A stretch of 64,000 bases of DNA from the NCBI RefSeq assembly GCF_018449695.1, contig NZ_JAAVUY010000010.1, positions 1-64,000 of the forward strand. The letters are read 5' to 3'. Source of the stretch: Bradyrhizobium sp. dw_411 (lineage in GTDB: Bacteria; Pseudomonadota; Alphaproteobacteria; Rhizobiales; Xanthobacteraceae). A program made the position numbers and the translations under genes. Shown in pieces: positions 42,506 through 50,792 of this stretch. Position 1 is the first letter of the stretch. The number at the start of each line of letters is the position of its first letter. The notes beneath the pieces are model-generated. The model had not been told where the DNA came from. It made no database searches and saw nothing but the letters and a program-made list of their open reading frames with translations.

Positions 42506-43813
42506 TCAGCCCGAAACCTCGATGGTTTCGACCGGCAGGGCGCCGCCGCGGACACGGATTTCTCGCACCGGGTAGGGCACCCGGATGCCCTCGCGCTTGA
42601 ACGTCTCCCACAGCGACAGCATCACGTCGCTCTTCACATTGTCCATGCCGTCAGGATCGGAAATCCAGAAGGTCAGGGAAAACTTCATCCCGGCCTCGGC
42701 GAACTCGGTCAGGATGCAGTTCGGCGGCTTGTCCTTGAACGCCCGCGGCGACGCGGCGGCGATGCCGATGGCGAGCTTGCAGACCAGCCGCGGATCGGCC
42801 TCGTAATTGGTGCCGAAATTGACCTTCACCAGCGTGTTCTTGTCGGTGTAGGTCCAGTTGGTGACTTTCTGCGTCACCAGATCCTCATTCGGAATCAGGA
42901 ACTCGCGGCCGTCGCCGGCCGCCACCGAAATATAGCGGGTCTTCATCGCGCTGATGCGCCCCGAACTGTCGCCGATGGTGACCAGATCGCCGGGCTTCAC
43001 GGACTTGTCCGCCAGCAGGATGATGCCGCTGATGAAATTGGCGACGATTTTCTGCAGGCCGAAGCCGATGCCGACGCCGGCCGCGCCGGAGAAGATCGCG
43101 AGCGCCGAAAGATTGATGCCGACCGCGCTCATCACCATCGCCACTGCGAATATCATCAGCGCAAGGCGGATCATCTTGACCAGCAGCACCTGGATCGACG
43201 GCGTGAGATCGCTGGAGCGCGTGATCCGGCTTTCGGCAAAATTGCTGGCGATATTCGACAGCCACAACGCCACGGCCAGCAGCACGCCGAGCTTGATCAA
43301 CAGCAGGGGCGTCAGCCGTAATCCGCCGAGCACGATAGAGACCGAATCCAGCGCATCGATGGTCGGATCGAGCTGGTTGATGATGCTCAGGGCCGCCACC
43401 AGCCATGCCGACAGCGACACAAGTCTGACGATGAAGGCGTTACGAATGACCGAAGTGACGAGCCGGATGGCGAGCCAGGCGAGCGCGAGTTTCGCCGCGA
43501 CGATCAGCAGGTAACTCCGGCTTGGCCATGTCGCGTGATACATAGTGACGCGGGCGGCGATGATTACGATGGCAAAGACCGCGGTGGAGACGCTGCCGAT
43601 CAATACCCGCACCAACAGCCGCAGCGGCGCGGGCCAGCCCATCGCCAGCGAAGTCGTGTCGATCCGCGACCGAATGGCGGCGTCGCTGGCGAAGGCGATG
43701 CCGGTAGCGGCCAGGATCAGCCCGAGTTGCAGATAGAACCATGGCGACGTGACCTCGGCCCCGACCGAACGGGCCGCGGTGTGGAGGAAATCGGTGACGT
43801 CAGACATGTCCAT
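42506..43813 (-). CDS. MscS-family mechanosensitive ion channel
   Basis: The 435-residue inner-membrane protein has several N-terminal helices (about residues 30-240). Then come the pore-lining segment (LSALAIFSGAAGVGIGFGLQ) and the cytoplasmic beta domain KPGDLVTIGDSSGRISAMK with FLIPNEDLVTQKVTNW. This is the usual layout for MscS paralogues that release solutes on hypo-osmotic shock. The ATG at 43813 is preferred over an upstream TTG. It stands 166 bp from map. Confidence 0.9.
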   Translation of the reverse strand: MDMSDVTDFLHTAARSVGAEVTSPWFYLQLGLILAATGIAFASDAAIRSRIDTTSLAMGWPAPLRLLVRVLIGSVSTAVFAIVIIAARVTMYHATWPSRSYLLIVAAKLALAWLAIRLVTSVIRNAFIVRLVSLSAWLVAALSIINQLDPTIDALDSVSIVLGGLRLTPLLLIKLGVLLAVALWLSNIASNFAESRITRSSDLTPSIQVLLVKMIRLALMIFAVAMVMSAVGINLSALAIFSGAAGVGIGFGLQKIVANFISGIILLADKSVKPGDLVTIGDSSGRISAMKTRYISVAAGDGREFLIPNEDLVTQKVTNWTYTDKNTLVKVNFGTNYEADPRLVCKLAIGIAAASPRAFKDKPPNCILTEFAEAGMKFSLTFWISDPDGMDNVKSDVMLSLWETFKREGIRVPYPVREIRVRGGALPVETIEVSG

Positions 43814-44058
43814 CGTCAAATCTCATACTTGGGTGGATCGTCAGGGCGAGTTTGATTCGAAGCGCCGGCAGATTCCCATAACCACGGCGCCGACGCCATC
43901 GATACGCCAATATCTGCTGGAGCCGGTGACGTGGACTTAGCCACAGGATCGGGCACATTGCCGCTATCGTCATAAATGGGTTGGCGTCGAGGTGCGGCGA
44001 CGATAAGGATGCAATTGCAAGGATTTGCACAATTATTTGCAGCGACCTGCGGAGGTTC

Positions 44059-45852
44059 ATGGCTTCTCTCGACTCGGTCAGCATAGCCATTCTTCTCGGC
44101 TCCGTTCTGGTGATGGCCGGCATTCTGTCCAGCCTGCTTGCGCTGCGCTTCGGCGCGCCGTTGCTGCTGGTGTTTCTCGTGGTCGGCATGCTGGCGGGGG
44201 ATTCCGGCCCCGGGCAGGTGCGGTTCGACGATGTCCACACCACCTATCTGGTGGGATCGGTCGCACTGGCGCTGATCCTGTTCGATGGCGGCCTGCGCAC
44301 GCGGTTTCAGAGCATTCGTGCGGTACTGGCGCCCTCGATGGTATTGGCCACCGTTGGCGTGCTGCTGACGGCATTGATCACCGCACCGGTCGCCAAATAT
44401 GCGCTCGACCTGAACTGGACCGAAGGGCTGCTGGTGGGTGCGGTGGTCGCGTCCACCGACGCGGCGGCGGTGTTTCTTCTGGTGCACGCGCAGGGCTTGC
44501 GGCTGCGTCCCCGTGTCGGCGCGACGCTGGAGGCGGAATCCGGTACCAACGATCCGTTCGCGGTGTTCCTCACGCTGATGCTGGTCGAGCTTATTTCGGT
44601 CGGCCAAAGCTCGGCGTCGCATGTGATTTCGGAACTTCTCCGTGAAGCTGTGCTTGGCGGCATTGTCGGCATCATCGGCGGCCGTCTGGTGGTGCTGGCG
44701 CTCAATCGCGTGGCGCTGCCGCAGGGCCTGCACGCGCCTTTTGTTACCACCGCCGCGCTGGTGATTTTTGGCGCGGCGCAAATAGGCCACGCCTCAGGGT
44801 TTCTCTCGGTCTATCTGGCCGGCATCATCATCGGCAACCGGCCGACCCGCGCGCATAATTCGGTCGTGACGTTTCTCGACGCCGCAACCTGGCTGGCGCA
44901 GATCGTGATGTTCGTGATGCTCGGCCTCCTGGTCTCGCCGCAGCGGCTGGTCACCAGCATTGTGCCGGCCGTGATCATCGCGCTGGTGCTGATGCTGGTG
45001 GCGCGGCCGCTCGCGGTATTCTTCTGCCTGATGCCGTTTCGCTTCAATTGGCGCGAAAAAATCTTCATCGCCTGGACCGGTTTGCGTGGTGCGGTCGCGA
45101 TCTTCCTGGCCTCGATCCCGATGCTGGTTGGCCTGTCGAAAGCCTATCTCTATTTCGACGTCGCCTTTGTCGTCGTCATCATCTCGCTGTTGCTGCAGGG
45201 CTGGACGCTGGCCGCCGCCGCGAGACGTCTCCACGTCGCGTTGCCGCGGGCTGATCGTGCGCCGCGGCGGGTCGAGCTTGATCTGCCCGGTCAGCTCGAG
45301 CAGCAATTGGTCGGCTATTCGGTGCGGCCGAAAAGCCTGTATTTCCGGCGCGGACTCATTCCGTCCTGGTCGAAGCCGACACTGGTGATCCGCGATCAGC
45401 ATATTCTCTCGCCGGCCGAGGCCGATCCGGTTCGGCCCGGCGACTACATCTATTTGCTGGCGCCGCCGGAAAAGGCCGAAGCGCTGGATCGGTTCTTTGT
45501 CGACATGCTGCCGAGTTCGGCGCCCGATCCGCATCTGCTTGGCGACTTCATGGTGTCAGGCGAACACACGCTGGGCGAACTGGCACAGATCTACGGCGTC
45601 AACGTCGATGCGGAGCAAGCGAAACTGACACTGGCGGATTATTTCGACATCCATCTCGATCATGCGCCCAAGGAAGGCGCGACGCTGACGCTCGATCCCA
45701 TCGATCTGGTGGCGCGCAGCCTTAGCGGCGGCCGCGTCAATGTCGTCGGCCTTCGCCTGCCTGAAGAGCAGGAAGCGGCGGCCCCGCTGACGCGGATGGC
45801 CGCATTCAAGGCCAGGCTGTCGAAGATATGGGCGTCGGTCGCCGGGATTTAG
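44059..45852 (+). CDS. K+/H+ antiporter (NhaP2-type CPA1)
   Basis: The 597-residue protein has about twelve helices (residues 6-400) with the exchanger motif EAESGTNDPFAVFLTLM. A cytoplasmic tail follows: a TrkA-C domain (about 415-500, ELDLPGQLEQQLVGYSVRP) and a CorC/HlyC-like domain (about 510-590). This combination is typical of potassium/proton antiporters for cytoplasmic pH and K+ control. A GGAGG box precedes the ATG at 44059; the open frame upstream of it is not supported. It is monocistronic. Confidence 0.9.
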   Translation: MASLDSVSIAILLGSVLVMAGILSSLLALRFGAPLLLVFLVVGMLAGDSGPGQVRFDDVHTTYLVGSVALALILFDGGLRTRFQSIRAVLAPSMVLATVGVLLTALITAPVAKYALDLNWTEGLLVGAVVASTDAAAVFLLVHAQGLRLRPRVGATLEAESGTNDPFAVFLTLMLVELISVGQSSASHVISELLREAVLGGIVGIIGGRLVVLALNRVALPQGLHAPFVTTAALVIFGAAQIGHASGFLSVYLAGIIIGNRPTRAHNSVVTFLDAATWLAQIVMFVMLGLLVSPQRLVTSIVPAVIIALVLMLVARPLAVFFCLMPFRFNWREKIFIAWTGLRGAVAIFLASIPMLVGLSKAYLYFDVAFVVVIISLLLQGWTLAAAARRLHVALPRADRAPRRVELDLPGQLEQQLVGYSVRPKSLYFRRGLIPSWSKPTLVIRDQHILSPAEADPVRPGDYIYLLAPPEKAEALDRFFVDMLPSSAPDPHLLGDFMVSGEHTLGELAQIYGVNVDAEQAKLTLADYFDIHLDHAPKEGATLTLDPIDLVARSLSGGRVNVVGLRLPEEQEAAAPLTRMAAFKARLSKIWASVAGI

Positions 45853-45861
45853 CGATTGGGT

Positions 45862-46542
45862 TCAGGCTGGCGACACGGCCGGCGGCAGCACCTCGGCGCC
45901 GCCGAAGGCGGTGACGCGTCCGCGCCGGAGCATCACGATCTCGGTCGCAAGCTGGCGCAACTCGGCGGCGTCGTGGCTGACATAGACCATGGGAATACCG
46001 GCTTCATCGCGCAGGCGCATCAGATAGGGCAGGATTTCCTCCTTGCGCTCTTCATCCAGCGAACTCAGCGGCTCGTCCAGCAGCAACAACCTCGGCTGCG
46101 ACAGCAGAGCGCGTCCGAGCGCTACGCGATGGCGCTCGCCGCCGGACAGCCGGCCGGGACGGCGGTCCAGCAAATTGCCGATATCGAGCAGATCGATGAC
46201 GCGCTTGCGCGCGGCGGGGTCGTCGGCAAGACGGTTCATGCGCCGCCCGTAGTCGAGGTTGTGGCGCACATCGAGATGCGGAAACAGCCGCGCGTCCTGG
46301 AATACATAGCCGATCCGGCGGCGATGCACCGGGATATGGATGTGTTCAGCGGTGTTATCCAGCGTTTCGCCATCGATGCTGATGACGCCGCGATCCGGTT
46401 GCAGCAGTCCCGCGATCATGTTGATCAGCGAGGACTTGCCGGCGCCGGAGGCGCCGAACAGTCCGGTCACGCGGCCTTCGCTGGCAAACGAAGCCTCCAC
46501 CGAAAATTCGCCGAGTTGTTTTGAGACATCGACCCGCAGCAT
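45862..46542 (-). CDS. modC: Molybdate ABC transporter ATPase without TOBE domain
   Basis: The 226-residue ATPase has Walker A GASGAGKSSLINMIAG, the signature LSGGERHRVALGRAL and Walker B LLLLDEPLSSLD, and the DVSKQLGEFSVEA start typical of ModC. It stops soon after the ABC domain, whereas ModC usually continues to about 350 residues with a C-terminal TOBE (molbindin) domain. A separate TOBE protein is encoded at the head of the same gene group. The ATG at 46542 follows the modB stop by two bases. Confidence 0.88.
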   Translation of the reverse strand: MLRVDVSKQLGEFSVEASFASEGRVTGLFGASGAGKSSLINMIAGLLQPDRGVISIDGETLDNTAEHIHIPVHRRRIGYVFQDARLFPHLDVRHNLDYGRRMNRLADDPAARKRVIDLLDIGNLLDRRPGRLSGGERHRVALGRALLSQPRLLLLDEPLSSLDEERKEEILPYLMRLRDEAGIPMVYVSHDAAELRQLATEIVMLRRGRVTAFGGAEVLPPAVSPA

Positions 46543-46544
46543 GG

Positions 46545-47240
46545 TCAATTCCCATGCAGGCGTTGGGTGGCGCGTTGCGCGAACCACTCGGAAGCAATCA
46601 GCGCGGCCATCGCGATCAGAACCGAAACCACGACCAGCCGCAGCGCTGCGGTATCGCCGTCAGGCGTCTGGATCAGGGAATAGATCGCCGACGAAATGGT
46701 CTGGGTCTCGCCCGGAATATTCGAGACAAACGTGATGGTCGCGCCGAATTCGCCGATCGCCTTGGCGAAGCCGAGCACCATCCCGCCGAGCACGCCCGGC
46801 AGCGCCAGTGGTAACGTGACGCTCAGGAACACCCGCCACGGCGTCGCGCCCAGCGTTCCCGCCGCCTGCTCCAGCCGCTGATCCACGGCCTCGATCGACA
46901 GCCGGATCGGCCGCACCAGCAGCGGAAACGACATGATGCCGCACGCCAGCGCGGCGCCGGTCCAGCGAAACGCGAATACGAGCCCGAGATGGTCGGCAAG
47001 CCACGTGCCGACCAGGCCGCGCCGGCCGAATGTCAGCAGCAGCAGATAGCCGGTGACGACCGGCGGCAGCACCAGCGGCAGATGAATAATCGCATCGACG
47101 ACCGACTTGCCCCAGAATTCACGCCGCGCCAGCAGCCATGCCACCGCGATCCCGAGCGGCGTGGCGACCAATGTTGCGACCGTGGCGACCCGCAGCGAAA
47201 GCTGGATCGCCGTCCATTCCGTTGGCGAGATGTCGAACAC
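46545..47240 (-). CDS. modB: Molybdate ABC transporter permease
   Basis: The 231-residue membrane protein has five to six helices and the coupling loop LEQAAGTLGATPWRVFLSVT. The start is a GTG at 47240, five bases after the modA stop. Order modA-modB-modC on the minus strand is the classic molybdate importer. Confidence 0.92.
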   Translation of the reverse strand: MFDISPTEWTAIQLSLRVATVATLVATPLGIAVAWLLARREFWGKSVVDAIIHLPLVLPPVVTGYLLLLTFGRRGLVGTWLADHLGLVFAFRWTGAALACGIMSFPLLVRPIRLSIEAVDQRLEQAAGTLGATPWRVFLSVTLPLALPGVLGGMVLGFAKAIGEFGATITFVSNIPGETQTISSAIYSLIQTPDGDTAALRLVVVSVLIAMAALIASEWFAQRATQRLHGN

Positions 47241-47245
47241 GCGTT

Positions 47246-48061
47246 TTAGTTTGTGGGGCTGGCGAGAAACGAGAACCCGTATTTATCGAACACGGCCTTC
47301 GCGGCTGCAGTCTGCAGGAAGGTGAGATAATCCTTGGCTTCGGTCTTCGCGGTCGTCGTCGCCGCCACCGGGTAGATGATCGGCGGATGTGAATTGGCCG
47401 GGAAGGTGCCGACGATCTTGACGCCAGGCTCGACCTTGGCGTCGGTGGCATAGACGATCCCGAGCACCGCTTCCTGGCGCGCCACCAATGTCAGTGCCGC
47501 GCGCACGCTCTCGGCCATTGCGAATTTCGGCGCCGCAGCGTCCCAGGCGCCGAGTTTTTCCAATGCCGCCTTGGCGTATTTGCCGACCGGAACCGAGCTC
47601 ACATCGCCGGTCGCGATCTTGCCGGCACCGGCCAATTTGGCGAGATCGAAGCCCTGGCCGATCGTGACATTCGCGACGCCGGAGTCCTTCGGGGCGATCA
47701 GGACGATGCTGTTGCCGAGCAGGTTGATCCGCGTCGGCTCGTTGATGGACTTCTTGGCAATCGCATAATCCATCCAGTCGGTATCGGCGGAGACGAAAAT
47801 GTCCGCCGGCGCGCCCTGTTCGATCTGCTTGGCCAGCACCGAACTCGCGGCATAGCTCGCAGTGATCTTGACGCCGGTCTTGGCGGTATAGGCGGCATCA
47901 AGCTCGTCGAGTGCATTCTTCATCGACGCCGCGGCAAATACCGTCAGGCTCTTGTCCTGCGCCAAAGCCGGGGATGCGGCAGATCCGCACAGGAGCGTGA
48001 TGGCGATGAAAAGCCCGGCGAGAGGACGCGTGAAAGGACGATGCGTTAAAAGACGATGCAT
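47246..48061 (-). CDS. modA: Molybdate-binding periplasmic protein
   Basis: The 271-residue protein has a signal peptide (LAGLFIAITLLCGSAASPALA) and the ModA core: LTVFAAASMKNALDEL, then GAPADIFVSADTDWMDY, then MAESVRAALTLVARQEAV. These residues bind the molybdate oxyanion. I chose the ATG at 48061 where the signal peptide begins; the open frame extends 29 codons upstream. It starts 189 bases after the secreted protein gene, with a hairpin in between. Confidence 0.92.
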   Translation of the reverse strand: MHRLLTHRPFTRPLAGLFIAITLLCGSAASPALAQDKSLTVFAAASMKNALDELDAAYTAKTGVKITASYAASSVLAKQIEQGAPADIFVSADTDWMDYAIAKKSINEPTRINLLGNSIVLIAPKDSGVANVTIGQGFDLAKLAGAGKIATGDVSSVPVGKYAKAALEKLGAWDAAAPKFAMAESVRAALTLVARQEAVLGIVYATDAKVEPGVKIVGTFPANSHPPIIYPVAATTTAKTEAKDYLTFLQTAAAKAVFDKYGFSFLASPTN

Positions 48062-48151
48062 GAAAGGCGCTCCGCTCCGGCCCGCGGCGCTATTCGCGCG
48101 CAAGTCAGGCATGGGTGAAAAATGCGACAGGCGGAAGCGCCGTTCCACTGA

Positions 48152-48180
48152 TCCCGGCGACTTACGGTCGCCGGGGATAT
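48152..48180 (-). terminator. Hairpin between the secreted protein gene and modA
   Basis: Arms gatcccggcgac and gtcgccggggatatc pair over about eleven bases around a ttac-type loop. It sits downstream of the secreted protein stop on the minus strand, without a strong T-run. It may terminate or attenuate transcription going into modA. No clear ModE-like operator is seen in this gap. Confidence 0.45.
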
Positions 48181-48250
48181 CGCGTGCAAAAACAATAGCA
48201 GGCTGATGGTCGGGGTAAAGTCCGCAGACGTCAGGGCGCGCGGGATCTGG

Positions 48251-48760
48251 TCAGGGCAATTCAGACGGCAGGATCGCGACCGATATCGAATTGTCCTTGG
48301 TTCCGGTGAGTTGCAGCACGAACGGGCTTGCCGAAAGCTCGAACTTCACGGTCTTGCGGATGCCGTCGCAATCGGTCGCACCGCTGAACGCTTTGGGCTT
48401 CAGGTTATGTCCATCCTGCACTAAATCGATCCAGGCACCGGTTGGCATGCTGACGGTGTAAATCCCGGCCTTCACGCTTTTGAAGCCGATGAAGCCGGCG
48501 AAGGTGCCTTCCTTGGGCGCGCGTTCCGGCGGCGTGGGCAGCTTGGCCTCGGCTGGCGTGGTCAAGCTCACGGTCATGCCGGTGGCCGGCACGGCCGCAA
48601 GCTCAGCGCCCGAGGCCAGCTTGACGCGATCCGGCGCGGTGAGCACCGCGCGCTCGTGATCGATATTCCACTTGAACTTGTCGCAGCCGCTCGGCTCGTC
48701 TGCCGCCCATGCGGGCACCGCTCCAAGCAACGTCAAGGCAACGAGAAGCGGTGCGCGCAT
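48251..48760 (-). CDS. Secreted protein of unknown function in the molybdate operon
   Basis: The 169-residue product has a signal peptide (PLLVALTLLGAVPAWAADEP) and a mature part with two cysteines (GCDKFKWNIDHERAVL and ATDCDGIRK) that may form a disulphide. Its end, FELSASPFVLQLTGTKDN, looks like a beta-strand-rich fold. I recognise no family. Its ATG is one base after the molbindin stop, so they are co-transcribed in a run leading to modABC. A periplasmic role in oxyanion handling is only a guess from context. Confidence 0.65.
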   Translation of the reverse strand: MRAPLLVALTLLGAVPAWAADEPSGCDKFKWNIDHERAVLTAPDRVKLASGAELAAVPATGMTVSLTTPAEAKLPTPPERAPKEGTFAGFIGFKSVKAGIYTVSMPTGAWIDLVQDGHNLKPKAFSGATDCDGIRKTVKFELSASPFVLQLTGTKDNSISVAILPSELP

Positions 48761-48761
48761 A

Positions 48762-48971
48762 TTAGTCTACTCCGATCATGACGTCCGAAGCCTTCACGAC
48801 GACGGTAACGTGGCCCTTGGCCTTGATGCCCAATTCATCGACCGCCTCATTGGTAATCGAGGAGGTGATGGTGTGACCGTTGCCGATATCGACGAGGACG
48901 TGCGACGTTGTCGCGCCCTTCTTCACTTCGACGACGGTGCCTTTGATTTGATTGCGTGCACTGATGCGCAT
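48762..48971 (-). CDS. Molbindin (single TOBE domain protein)
   Basis: The 69-residue cytoplasmic protein is a single TOBE/Mop domain: ISARNQIKGTVVEVKKGATT, then VLVDIGNGHTITSSITNEA, then GIKAKGHVTVVVKASDVMIGVD. Such proteins assemble into hexamers that bind molybdate or tungstate and buffer the internal pool. The ATG at 48971 follows an AAGGA box; an upstream in-frame extension is not needed. Because the local ModC lacks its own TOBE domain, this protein could also supply that function in trans. Confidence 0.9.
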   Translation of the reverse strand: MRISARNQIKGTVVEVKKGATTSHVLVDIGNGHTITSSITNEAVDELGIKAKGHVTVVVKASDVMIGVD

Positions 48972-49169
48972 GAATCGATCCTTTACAGTGTTCATCCCGT
49001 GCATGACGAAGGCCTGCACCGGCATATCGGGATGGAATGGAATCAGTAGCCCTGATCCGAAGCTTCGCCCGCGCTTACGGCGCGGCGAGACCTGAGGATT
49101 AGCGCATTTTCAGGCGGAATGAAACGCCGTCATGGTTCGCCATGGCTCGGTTCATTGAGGCTTGGTTCA

Positions 49170-50117
49170 TTAAGGCTTGGCATTCGGGGCAGCCAGCACC
49201 TGGCGGCAGGCGGGCGGCAGAGCCGCCATCGTCATCGCCGGCCGCGGTTTCGCAGGCTCGGGCTCAGGCTTGGGATGAAGAACCGAATCCTGGAACCAAT
49301 AAGTGAAATCTGCCGCATTGCAGCCTTCTTCGTCCGAGGGCGGCGGCTGGGTTTCGCATTCGGTCGCACCCGCGGGGCATTTGATACGGATGTGGAAATG
49401 ATAATCATGGCCGTACATCGGGCGTACCTTGGAGAGCCAGCTGCGGTCGCCCTTGGCTTCGCGGCACAGCGCCTTCTTGATCGCGGCATTGACGAAGATG
49501 CGCTGGACGCTCGGCTCCTGCGCGGCATCACGGATCACGGTCAGATGGTTCGGCGTCCAGACGGTCGGATCGATATCGAGCCGGTCATGGCGCACCATCA
49601 TGACGGCGGACATTTCCTCGCGTTCATTGCGCGACAACGTCCGGTTGGGCATCGGCGTCAGCCAGATGTCGGCATCGAGTCCGACCTGATGGCTGGCATG
49701 GCCGGTGAACATCGGACCGCCGCGCGGCTGCGACATGTCGCCGACCAATATCCCGGGCCAGCCGGCGTCCTTGTGGACCTTGGCCGACAGGCGTTCCAGC
49801 AACGCGACCATGTCGGGATGCGCCCAGTTGCGATTGCGTGACAAGCGCATCACCTGCCAGGTGTCGCCGTTGATCGGCAGCGCCTGCGCGCCTGCGATGC
49901 AGCCATGGGCGTAGAAGCCGACCACGCGCGTCGGTCCCGTGGTGGGAAGGATCTTGCGGCCGAACAGCTCCTTGGCGCCGAGTTTGGGATCGTTGGGATT
50001 GGCCAGTGGCGGTAGCGGCTTTGGATCGACGCTGCCCTTGTCCTGCGCCAGTGCGGCGGAGGCGCTGACGATGGCGGCGGATGCGAGCAGGGAAGTGAGA
50101 ATCAGACGGAGATTCAT
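49170..50117 (-). CDS. mepA: Penicillin-insensitive murein endopeptidase
   Basis: The 315-residue enzyme has a signal peptide (LILTSLLASAAIVSASAALA) and the LAS-metallopeptidase core: FTGHASHQVGLDADIWL gives the first histidine and aspartate zinc ligands, and YGHDYHFHIRIKCP gives the histidine pair near residue 211. MepA cleaves D-Ala-meso-DAP cross-links in the periplasm. The proline-rich tail and paired cysteines are typical of alphaproteobacterial members. It is monocistronic. Confidence 0.92.
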   Translation of the reverse strand: MNLRLILTSLLASAAIVSASAALAQDKGSVDPKPLPPLANPNDPKLGAKELFGRKILPTTGPTRVVGFYAHGCIAGAQALPINGDTWQVMRLSRNRNWAHPDMVALLERLSAKVHKDAGWPGILVGDMSQPRGGPMFTGHASHQVGLDADIWLTPMPNRTLSRNEREEMSAVMMVRHDRLDIDPTVWTPNHLTVIRDAAQEPSVQRIFVNAAIKKALCREAKGDRSWLSKVRPMYGHDYHFHIRIKCPAGATECETQPPPSDEEGCNAADFTYWFQDSVLHPKPEPEPAKPRPAMTMAALPPACRQVLAAPNAKP

Positions 50118-50792
50118 GAGGGCACTCTATATCACACGAGGGTAGCACGAAATTACGCATTCGGAATATGACGCGCCCATCGCAATCGCTTGATCCCCAG
50201 TGCTTTCGCAAACGCTCAACCAGCGCGCCGTCTTTACAAGCCAGACTGAATTCGCATCATCCGTCGTATTGGGCGGCGGCAGGAGCGCGAGCATGAAGCT
50301 GCTGACAGGCGGAAGGTTCGCCCAAGGGATATTTGCCGATGTCGGTATTGTTCGGTTTGGCGCTGACATCCGCCCGCGCCGATGTCGTGGTCCGGATGGA
50401 CAAATCATCCCGGCGCAGGCGTCAGCGTCGATGGCCCGCAATACACGGAACGGGATTTCGAAGGGATGACGGAACCGGCAATGCAAGCCGCGGTTTTTAC
50501 CGTTCGATAACCCTATAAATCATTGACGAAATTTCGCGCAGTCTGGATGCAATCCCAACGTGCGTGAACAGAGCTTAGACGATTTGATAAGGGCTGGCGG
50601 CTGTGCGACCGCCGCCGGCTGTCTTTCCCTTGTTTATTGGCAAATTCGCCTCTTAAACGGGCAAGGGGAACACCGGCAACACCCGTATTGTGCGCAATCG
50701 AGCCCAGCGGCGCGAAGGCGCTGCGGCAAGAGATACCAATTTTTCAGATACTTATCGGAGAACGGTACCCGCAGAATGCAAGTGAGGCGCCA
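50118..50792. other. 675-bp gap without a supported gene
   Basis: No intact gene is convincing here. Around 50338-50510 one plus frame starts with MSVLFGLALTSARADVVVRM and a shifted frame continues with VSVDGPQY, which together look like the N-terminus of an exported protein broken by a frameshift. I saw no repeat. The region should also hold the promoters for mepA and the PAS-GGDEF-EAL gene. Confidence 0.4.
50338..50510 (+). pseudogene. Possible decayed fragment of a secreted protein gene
   Basis: A signal-peptide-like start (LFGLALTSARA) is followed by DVVVRMDKSS in frame, then the plausible continuation GVSVDGPQYTE appears in another frame. The DVVxxMDKSS then VSVDG order recalls the start of L,D-transpeptidases, but no catalytic domain follows before the next gene. 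This could be chance. Confidence 0.2.

Noticed and set aside
50200..50469. An 89-residue plus-strand open frame in the mepA upstream gap
   Set aside because: No family resemblance, a poor ribosome site, and an overlapping minus frame of similar length; neither is convincing.
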